A stretch of DNA of 64,000 bases from Batillaria attramentaria. Its lineage: Eukaryota > Mollusca > Gastropoda > Batillariidae. Below the pieces are notes generated by a model. The model was not told the origin of the DNA, did no database searches, and worked only from the letters and a program-made list of their open reading frames with translations. The stretch lies in assembly GCA_018292915.2 (NCBI GenBank), contig JACVVK020000209.1, forward strand, positions 589,501-653,500, given 5' to 3'. The translations under genes were made by a program, and so were the position numbers. Positions 56,511-64,000 of the stretch are shown here, one piece after another; positions within the stretch are counted from its first letter, which is position 1; every line of letters begins with the position of its first letter.

Positions 56511-57001
56511 CGGCGACGCGCTTCCCCTTGGGTAAAGCAGCCCGAAAAAGACAACAAAGTTTTTGTTATCATTATTTTTAGGTGACTTAACCTAGTGCGT
56601 GCAGAACTTTACACGACTGCTTTCAGAGGACAAATCTCTTGGCACAGTAGTAATTTCAGGCAACAAACTACGGAATTTTCTGCTGTGGCCCGGTACCTCC
56701 ATAATATGCACTGACTGAACATAACCCAAGTTATGTTAGGGGCTGGTATTGTTGACTTGTTATGCTGTGCCAACAGTGCCATGGTTTCTCATGCTAGGTT
56801 AATGCTGTGCCATGCAATGTTACGCTGGAGGCTAGGCTAGTGAAAAAAACAAAACAAAAAAAACCCCATCAATTCAGGGCATCAATTCTTGTCATAATTA
56901 TGGTGTTTCAGTGAGTAGAGCATCATACTCATGAACGTGACGATGTCGCGCTTGATTGTACGTTTTCCAGTAAATAAGTCCTTGTACTGTGTTTCACGTC
57001 T
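56511..57001. other. Intergenic or intronic
   Basis: No exon recognised; may belong to the intron upstream of the Ig exon. Confidence 0.3.
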
Positions 57002-57206
57002 GCATGCATTTCAGCGGGGAGCCGGGTTTGCCGAATGGTAGAGCGTTTGACTTTCAATGCTCGGGTCGTGAGTTCGAATCCCGGCTGGGGCCAAATATTT
57101 GTGCTGGCCTTTTTCTCGTTGCCCCGTCTTTGATATCACCCGTATGTGGTGGAAAAGGGCGTTAAACTCCCAAACACCCACCCACCCACCCGCATGCGTT
57201 TCAGCG
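57002..57206 (+). repeat. SINE-A with 15-bp target duplication, upstream of Ig exon
   Basis: Body 57017-57191. GCATGCATTTCAGCG (57002-57016) and GCATGCGTTTCAGCG (57192-57206) differ at one base. Full head, box B and body; it lies 50 bp before the Ig exon. Confidence 0.96.
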
Positions 57207-57256
57207 TCTTGTATTTTCTCGTTTCATCATCTCATTGTTCATGTTGTATGTTTCAG

Positions 57257-57384
57257 TGAGCACAGCGTCCATTCATGACGATGTTCCACCGCCCATGTTC
57301 CTGCCAGGAGCGTCCAACATCACTGTGCGAGAAGGGGATAATGCTATCTTGCCTTGTGCTGTCAAACATCTAGGCACCAAACAG
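57257..57384 (+). CDS. Internal exon of an Ig-domain cell-surface protein
   Basis: 128-bp exon. The acceptor is TGTATGTTTCAG at 57256 after a T-rich tract, and the donor is ACAG|GTAACA at 57385. It enters in phase 1 and leaves in phase 0. The 42 codons read STASIHDDVPPPMFLPGASN then ITVREGDNAILPCAVKHLGT and KQ. This is the start of an Ig domain: A/B strands (NITVREGDNAILPC, with the first domain cysteine) and the HLGTKQ turn that precedes the conserved V-x-W of strand C in the lachesin, DIP, dpr and zig-8 families. In those proteins an intron commonly splits the domain here (from memory). The rest of the domain is not in this window. Such proteins are secreted or membrane-anchored and act in neuronal cell recognition. 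The continuation across 57385 gives no V-x-W, so splicing is required. Intact SINEs sit 50 bp upstream and 27 bp downstream. Confidence 0.8.
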
Positions 57385-57410
57385 GTAACATCTTCATGTC
57401 TATGGCGGTT

Positions 57411-57602
57411 TTCTAACACACGGGGAGCCGGGGTGGTCGAATGGTTGAGCGTTGGACTTCTAATGCTCGGGTCGTGAGTTCGATCCCGGCTGGAGCCAAA
57501 TATTTGTGTTGGCTTTTTCATCGTTGCCCCGTCTTTGATATCACCCTATGTGGTGGAAAAGGACGTTAAACCCCCAAACACCCACCCACCCTTCTAACAC
57601 AC
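57411..57602 (+). repeat. SINE-A with 11-bp target duplication, downstream of Ig exon
   Basis: Body 57422-57591. TTCTAACACAC at 57411-57421 and 57592-57602. Complete and close to consensus (GGAGCCGGGGTGGTCGAATG; GTGAGTTCGATCCCGGC lacks one A in box B). Confidence 0.97.
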
Positions 57603-58660
57603 ATTTCTTTCTTTCCTTTTTGTTTTCGTTTCTTTTGTTTTTCTTCCTGTTCTTTTCTTCGTGTTTTGCGGCTTTCGAACAGCCTTTTTTTTTTCTTTCT
57701 TTCACTCTCTCTGTTTTCCTTTTGTTTTTGTTTTTGTTGTTTTTGTTTTCTTCCTGCCTAGCGGTTTTCCAACAGAAATTTCTTTCTTTCTTCCCTTTCC
57801 TTATTCCTTTCCAGCTTTCTTATTTTTGTGTTCCCTTTTCTTTCCTTTCTTTTGCTTGCCTTTTCTTTCTTTCTTTCTTTCTTTCTAAAAGCAGAGAGTG
57901 TGTCGGTTGTGATCGTAGTTACATAGTGGTCGTGAGTTCGAGAGAAGCTGCAGATTTATGCAAACTTGGTGTTTGTGTATTTTTCTTTCTTTACATTTAC
58001 ATTTTTTCTTTGACGGGGGTGGGGTAGGGGAGAGGGGAGGGGGAGGAGGGGGGTGGGGTATTCCAGAAAGTGTTCAGCTGGATCTTTCTTCGTGTGTGAC
58101 AAAAGGGAATGCACCGGCAACCGAAGGTCATGCAAGAGAACGGTTTGTCACTGAAGGACATTCGCTAATGAACTTGCCCTCCCCAGAACGCTGCTCGCTT
58201 CTCTTTTGTGCCTGCGTTTTTGCAGAAAGAGATCTTTCTCTCAGGGAGAAAAAAAAAAAAAGAGAAAAAAAAAGAGAAGGATTGTTGTCTCCGATAATAG
58301 CTGGTTAAAGGTTCATTTTACAAATCTTTTTGAGCTATTTTTTTTATAGTGTCTAATATCGTACCGTTACGACACATGCAGAGACACAGCCTCTTTTTTT
58401 AGCCCCCCCCCCCCAATAACCTAAACAAAACAAAACAAACAAACAAACAAAAGAAATACAGGGGCAACAACAAAGAAAAACAAACAACAACAAACAAACA
58501 ACAAACCAACAACAACAACAACAACAAACCACCAATACATACACTGATACGTGCACATCTCTCAAAATCATGCACTGATACACGTACATCTGTCAATAAA
58601 CTTACATTGATAACATACATCTTTCAATCATACATTCGCCACACATGCATTACATACGTT
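57603..58660. other. Intronic or intergenic, pyrimidine-rich then CAA-rich
   Basis: TTTC/TTCT-rich at 57603-57885, a G-rich block at 58014-58058, poly-A at 58250-58275, and AAAC/AAC repeats at 58430-58530. No further Ig exon recognised. Confidence 0.4.
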
Positions 58661-58676
58661 ACCCCCCCCCCCTCCC

Positions 58677-58678
<2 letters not shown>

Positions 58679-58768
<90 letters not shown>
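58679..58768. repeat. (CA)n microsatellite
   Basis: About 45 CA units after a C-run. Confidence 0.95.
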
Positions 58769-59407
<639 letters not shown>

Positions 59408-59440
59408 CACCCACGTATTTTTCTGGGTTTTTTTTTTCAC

Positions 59441-59505
59441 CAGATAGTTGTGCTGGCCTTTTTCTCGTTGCCCCGTACGTGGTGGAAAAGGACGTTAAAC
59501 TCCCA

Positions 59506-59508
<3 letters not shown>
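59441..59508 (+). repeat. SINE-A 3' fragment running into (CA)n
   Basis: GTTGTGCTGGCCTTTTTCTC, then GTTGCCCCGTACGTGGTGG (with the TCTTTGATATCACCCGT segment deleted) and AAAAGGACGTTAAACTCCCA, continuing directly into (CA)n. Confidence 0.9.
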
Positions 59509-59562
<54 letters not shown>

Positions 59563-59572
59563 GCACGCACGC

Positions 59573-59638
<66 letters not shown>
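59505..59638. repeat. (CA)n microsatellite grown from a SINE tail
   Basis: It starts at the SINE-A tail ACTCCCAAGCACACAC and extends over 130 bp with (CG)CA interruptions at about 59558-59578. Confidence 0.9.
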
Positions 59639-59640
<2 letters not shown>

Positions 59641-60761
59641 CACTATTGCCAACCGTATAACATAATCCGTAGGTCCGAACGGAGACACACATTATAAGAT
59701 GTTTTGTTTCCTTTCCTTTCGTGTTATATCACTACTAACACTGATTTGATTTTGAGACATTGCACGGGCCGCTACAGAGAAAATATCTACATTTTTCATT
59801 CGATTATTGCAGCTAGCATGCATTGGAAACGTAGTTATATATCTTCCTAAAATTTAATACAATGCATGAGCTGAGGTGTTCACGTAGAGAAGATTATTAC
59901 GTTTATTCCAATGTAACCATGTGTAGGTAAAAAAAAAAAAGTCCTGAAACATCATTGATTTTCTACGTTACAAGAGGTTCAGACTTTGTTATCGACCGTC
60001 GTCTCCTTTCTTTGGTGGATTTGTGTGGCTGGTAGTAAACACACACCCCCTTTTTGATCAAACATATTGTCTGTACACGAGACCGCAGGTTGACAAACAG
60101 ACAGATTGCAATGTCGTGTTCAGTTTCTGTGTCACATGTCACTCATGGGGGGAGGGGGGGGGATTTCAATCCAGACTAGTCAGGGCCTCATTGAGAACCT
60201 CCCAGCCAATGAACGATTGATCCCATTGTACGATTACCACTATACAGCGCTAAGATCTGTCAATCAGCAAAGAAACAGGTAGCGAAAATTAGCGAGGAAA
60301 ACCTTTTAGAAAGCCTTTAGCCTTTTGCCGTGACACACGCACTTCCGTCTAATTCTTATTCGTCGTCCTACGCGTGAAAAATTACATTTTCATTTCATTC
60401 TTTCCCTCCAACCTTTTTTTTTTTTTTAAGGGGGATGGGGGGGGGGGGGTAATTCCCCTGCCTGGAAGGGCCGTGTGCGGAAACGCGTTCCATAAATCGA
60501 TGTGAAGCCGCGAGCGAAGTGCAATTACCAATGTTTTCCCACTATGAAATTAATACCTCTCCATTACGGGCCGAGCTTTCACAAGGAGGGTACCGGGGCC
60601 AATTCGCGTGCACCAGGCAGCACCCAGCGTTTGACTGGATCGTCAAACAGGCATGAAGGGACGCCGCAACCCGCAACATTTCTTTTTGCAGCTGGTTTCT
60701 GTCTGTATATTATATGCAATGCGCACGCTATGCTTGTAACAGTTGAAGGGATTTATTGGTG
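59639..60761. other. Intergenic
   Basis: A G-run near 60147-60160 and T/G runs at 60416-60450. No gene recognised. Confidence 0.3.
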
Positions 60762-61308
60762 AAGCATGGGGTTTTTTGGTTCTTATGCTGACAACTTTGG
60801 ATGCCCAGATGTTCTTCAGCATAAGAACCAAACTTCGTATCTTCAACTCCAACGTGAAGTCAGTTCTGCTCTACGGATGCGAAACATGGAGGACAACGAA
60901 GACGATGCAGCAGAAGATCCAGACATTTCTCAACACCTGTCTGAGGCGCATCTTCAACATCCGATGGCCAGAGAAGATCCGGAACGAAGAGCTGTGGGAG
61001 CGAGCGGGGCAGGAACCAGTGGCCAAGCAGATCCTGCGGAGGAAGTGGGGCTGGATTGGACACACCCTTAGGAAGCCAGCATCCAGCACCACACGCCAAG
61101 CCCTGACATAGAACCCGCATGGGAAAAGGAAGAGAGGCCGGCCTCGCAACAACTGCAGGCGGGACACTGAGGCAGAACTATGTAAGCAGGGTACCTACTG
61201 GACTGGAGTGGCAAGAATAGCCCAAAACAGAGTGCGATGGCGAAGGGTTGTCGATGGCCTATGCTCCACGTGAAGCCAGGGGGCTAAGTAAGTAAGCATG
61301 GGGTTTTT
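60762..61308 (+). mobile_element. 5'-truncated LINE (RT C-terminus) with 15-bp target duplication
   Basis: AAGCATGGGGTTTTT at 60762-60776 recurs at 61294-61308, marking the insertion. Inside, from about 60818, the frame reads FSIRTKLRIFNSNVKSVLLY, GCETWRTTKTMQQKIQTFLN, then ILRRKWGWIGHTLRKPASST. A TAG at 61109-61111 interrupts where I would expect a Trp codon. The frame then resumes with HGKRKRGRPRNNCRRDTEAE and NRVRWRRVVDGLCST to a natural stop at 61274. This is the C-terminal end of an endonuclease/RT LINE protein; clade uncertain. The element ends in a (TAAG)n tail (CTAAGTAAGTAAG) without a long 3' UTR. The 5' end forms a 17-bp inverted repeat (60775-60791 with 60816-60832), indicating a rearranged 5' junction. 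Confidence 0.85.
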
Positions 61309-61683
61309 ACTGTGCGGCTTTCATTTTTTTTTTTGTCAGCTGTTATGAGACTGTTTGGTTCAGCTTAATAATAAATAATAATAATAATGAGTATTGTATA
61401 GGCGCTTTACCCAATTTCGTGGGACTCGAACCTCTGACCTCTCGCATTGGTGACAAGTCTCGTAACCACTAGACCACCGACCGCCCCGACCGAGCTTGTA
61501 GATGAAGTTAGAGTGGGATTTTTCTCAGTGTGGATTCACCTTTAATTTTTGGTATTACACGATTCCTGATCCCTTGCTTCGACTGTACGCTTCGACTGTA
61601 CGCTTCGACTGTACGCTTCGACTGTACGCTTCGAGCATTGATTTCCAGCAGAAATGAAATATCTTGGTTTGGTGGTTTCTTTC

Positions 61684-61763
<80 letters not shown>

Positions 61764-62154
61764 GTTCTCTCTTTCTTTGTTCCTTTGTTTGTTGATGTTT
61801 TCCTTTTCTTCACGTTAGTAAACACAAATAGTTCGACTAGCTATTGCAAACCCAGTAACACTTTTGGATTTGATTGGCGTCTGTTTCGTCAGCAAATAGC
61901 TACTATGACCAAAAAAAAAAAAAAATTTTTTTTTTTTTTTTTTTCTTTTTTAGTCCCGCAGGGGCTCGGGTTCAAACTCATATCGTAATCTCCACACGAG
62001 TTGCGACAGCAGGGCCCTGGTGAGAGAGTAATATAATCTGAGACTTAGATTTAGTTTACGACTTACTACGTCGGAACTATCATCAGCGTGTGCTACCGGT
62101 TAGTCCCTGAAATAGTCGTAAACCTGCTGGGCCTCTGTTCATGCATCTTGTACT
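61309..62154. repeat. Intergenic with SINE-like head, 13-bp repeats and (GT)n
   Basis: (AAT)n with AGGCGCTTTACCC at 61370-61412, then a - strand tRNA-like head (GGACTCGAACCTCTGACC, CTAGACCACCGACC) to 61483. GCTTCGACTGTAC is repeated four times at about 61577-61628. (GT)n at 61687-61762. A/T homopolymers at 61912-61944. Confidence 0.6.
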
Positions 62155-62431
62155 GGACCCGTATGTAATAGTCGACGTTAGGGCTTTTAGCACCGGGTTA
62201 AAGTCTAACCTCGAACTAAACTAGCTCTAGGGTTACATTTTCTGTTCTTTATTGTTTTAAACCAGGAAGCGGGCCTATTCCAGGAAGGTGCCTGAGCCGT
62301 TATAGAAGGATTTCTTCTTCCTTTCTTTGCTTCCTTTTTTATTTAATTTTGCTTTTGGGTTTCTTTTGTCCTAGTCTAGGTTAGGCCCGTAGCTGTGGGT
62401 TAAATTAACCTCGACTTTTACATACGGGTCC
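62155..62431 (+). mobile_element. MITE-like element H, copy 4
   Basis: Ends GGACCCGTATGTAATAGTCG and, inverted, CGACTTTTACATACGGGTCC; the first 14 bp of the inverted repeat are perfect. Interior: CCAGGAAGCGGGCCTATTCC, CCGTAGCTGTGGGTTAAATT. Confidence 0.9.
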
Positions 62432-62699
62432 TGGTCGTTTGTAGTCTTCAACTTATGTCCTAGTCTCTCCGTATGCATCAGACCCCCAGAGGATTGACCC
62501 CCGATTTCACGTGCACAAAGAAATCTGGCCACTGCCCCAGCTACTAACAAAGTGCACCTCGCGTGCCATCTTTGGGTCAATAGTGACGGTGCCAAAAGGC
62601 AAATGGGAGACATCGGGGGCACGCTATGCTGCATGCATCGATCTCAACTTCTTAATTGAAAGAATTGGATTTGCTAAAAATGAAAATGTCAGAGTGCCA
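62432..62699. other. Intergenic
   Basis: No recognised feature. Confidence 0.3.
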
Positions 62700-62934
62700 A
62701 ATGAAAGAAAGAAAGAAAAAAAAAACTGGCAGCTTGCGCGGTGGGTGGGTGGGTGTTTGAGAGAAGTTGACGTCCTTTTCCACCACGTAAGGGTGATATC
62801 CAAGACGTGGCAACGAGAAAAAGGCCAGCACAAATATTTTGGCCCCAGCCGGGACTCGAACTCACGACCCGAACATTAGAAGTCCAACGCTCTACCATTC
62901 GGCCACCCCGGCTCCCCTTCCTTTCATACCGATA
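62700..62934 (-). repeat. SINE-A within a duplicated segment, copy 1
   Basis: SINE body 62744-62917 on -. The preceding A-rich stretch and AGCTTGCGCGGTG (62731-62743) are the same as before the next SINE (62965-62977), so host flank and SINE were duplicated together (234-bp step). Confidence 0.92.
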
Positions 62935-63167
62935 ACTCTATGAAAAAAAAAACAAAAAACTAGCAGCTTGCGCGGTGGGTGGGTGGGTGGGTGTTTGAGA
63001 GATTTTAACGTCCTTTTCCACCACGTAAGAGTGATATCAAAGGCGTGGCAACGAGAAAAAGGCCAGCACAAATATTTGGCCCCAGCCGGGACTCGAACTC
63101 ACGACCCGAGCATTGAGAGTCCAACGCTCTACCATTCGGCTATCCCGGTTCCCCAGCTTGCGCGGTG
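62935..63167 (-). repeat. SINE-A within a duplicated segment, copy 2, with 13-bp target duplication
   Basis: Body 62978-63154. AGCTTGCGCGGTG at 62965-62977 and 63155-63167. Only this copy keeps the target repeat on both sides, so it marks the original insertion end of the duplicated block. Confidence 0.94.
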
Positions 63168-63211
63168 ACTGCTTCATGAAACTGGTAGGGTAATTTAGAC
63201 GATCTGATTCG

Positions 63212-63215
<4 letters not shown>

Positions 63216-63285
<70 letters not shown>
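63216..63285. repeat. (GT)n microsatellite
   Basis: About 35 GT units directly before a - strand SINE-A tail. Confidence 0.95.
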
Positions 63286-63289
<4 letters not shown>

Positions 63290-63290
63290 G

Positions 63291-63465
63291 TGAGGGTGGG
63301 GTGGGGGTTTGGGGGTTAAACGTCCTTTTCCACCACATACGGGTGATATCAAAGACGGGGCAACGATGAAAAGGCCAGCACAGATATTTGGCCCCAGCCG
63401 GGATACGAACTCACGACCCGAGCATTAGAAGTCCAACGCTCTACCATTCGACCACCCCGGCTCCC

Positions 63466-63466
<1 letters not shown>
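63291..63466 (-). repeat. SINE-A between GT tracts
   Basis: Complete - strand copy (GGTTAAACGTCCTTTTCCAC tail, TCGAACTCACGACCCG-type box B complement with ATACGAACTC, CCACCCCGGCTCCCC head). GT tracts abut both ends, so the target was probably a GT microsatellite or grew from it. Confidence 0.94.
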
Positions 63467-63525
<59 letters not shown>

Positions 63526-63535
63526 TGTGTGTCAC

Positions 63536-63629
<94 letters not shown>
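63467..63629. repeat. (GT)n(GA)n(GT)n compound microsatellite
   Basis: GT to about 63500, GA at 63501-63524, GTGTGTGTCACG, then about 46 GT units to 63629. Confidence 0.95.
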
Positions 63630-63630
<1 letters not shown>

Positions 63631-64000
63631 CCTTCTTCTGTCGTGGCTGAAACAGAGTAGGAATGTCCTTACAGCATGTCCGTGCAATTCACAGGATTTT
63701 CCTCTTCTCGGTGCCTGTTGTACTTGGCTCTACAAATCCAGCAGCAAATCCGAGCTTCCATAGCAATCTTGTGCCAGTACCCAACAACCACCACAGGCAA
63801 TGTTTCCAACCGTGGTAATTAAAGACAAAACTTGTTGTTCTGATCAAACCACGACCGTGGCACGAGATATGTTTCCTGCCCTATTCACCGGCCGATAATC
63901 TAATTTGTTACCTCGCGTGGCTGGCACGGCTGCGCACGGATAGCGCTAATTAGCATATTATGATTTAATTTGGGAAATGTTCTGGATACCGTTTCCGGCT
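63630..64000. other. Intergenic
   Basis: No recognised gene or repeat; it ends at the window edge. Confidence 0.3.

Overview
The window looks like nuclear DNA of an invertebrate animal, most probably a marine gastropod or another mollusc. This is inferred from spliced genes with GT..AG introns and very sparse coding sequence. It also rests on very long dinucleotide tracts (GT/CA, CT/GA, AT) and on a dense load of tRNA-derived SINEs whose body ends in GTGGAAAAGGACGTTAAAC, a tail style I associate with molluscan genomes. Nothing points to a prokaryote, virus or organelle. Almost every long reading frame here is a microsatellite or SINE translated by chance.

Only two parts look like host genes. 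(1) 43093-44690 (+) holds a compact three-exon gene for a 75-residue acidic protein of unknown family. Its splice sites are clean, the intron phases match, and an ETS-like CACTTCCGGT motif lies about 93 bp upstream. (2) 57257-57384 (+) is one internal exon encoding the start of an immunoglobulin domain of the lachesin/DIP/dpr/zig-8 kind, with an intact full-length SINE on each side. A possible terminal exon at 37820-38021 and a spliced reading frame inside a 3.5-kb inverted-repeat element (16042-19515) are weaker.

The rest is layered mobile DNA. SINE-A (about 170 bp, tRNA head, about 20 copies) is the commonest family, and seven copies keep visible target-site duplications. SINE-B (about 500 bp) has one complete copy at 28838-29336 with a 17-bp duplication, plus three partial copies. 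A palindromic-ended MITE-like family of 270-284 bp has four copies (14507, 38918, 39608, 62155). One of these sits inside a tandem array, so the uninterrupted target can be read next door. Two reverse-transcriptase remnants (16384-17890 on -, 60777-61293 on +), a third short RT C-terminus (30375-30530) and several LINE 3' tails (AATAAAGT followed by simple repeats) are also present. There is a 165-bp satellite at about 26860-27870, a SINE-derived satellite at 33450-34150, and (GA)n-bearing 131-135-bp repeats at 35484-35914.

Layout: 1-13.7 kb SINEs, LINE tails and microsatellites; 13.7-14.9 kb tandem array with MITE; 16-19.5 kb inverted-repeat element with nested LINE; 20-26.8 kb dispersed repeats; 26.9-27.9 kb satellite; 28.8-37 kb SINEs and microsatellites; 38.9-39.9 kb MITE pair; 40.8-41.7 kb giant GT tracts; 42.7-48 kb the small gene, bracketed by clusters of an AAGTGGGTTCA motif; 49.4-56.5 kb repeats; 57-57.6 kb Ig exon; 58-64 kb microsatellites, LINE fragment and a SINE cluster.
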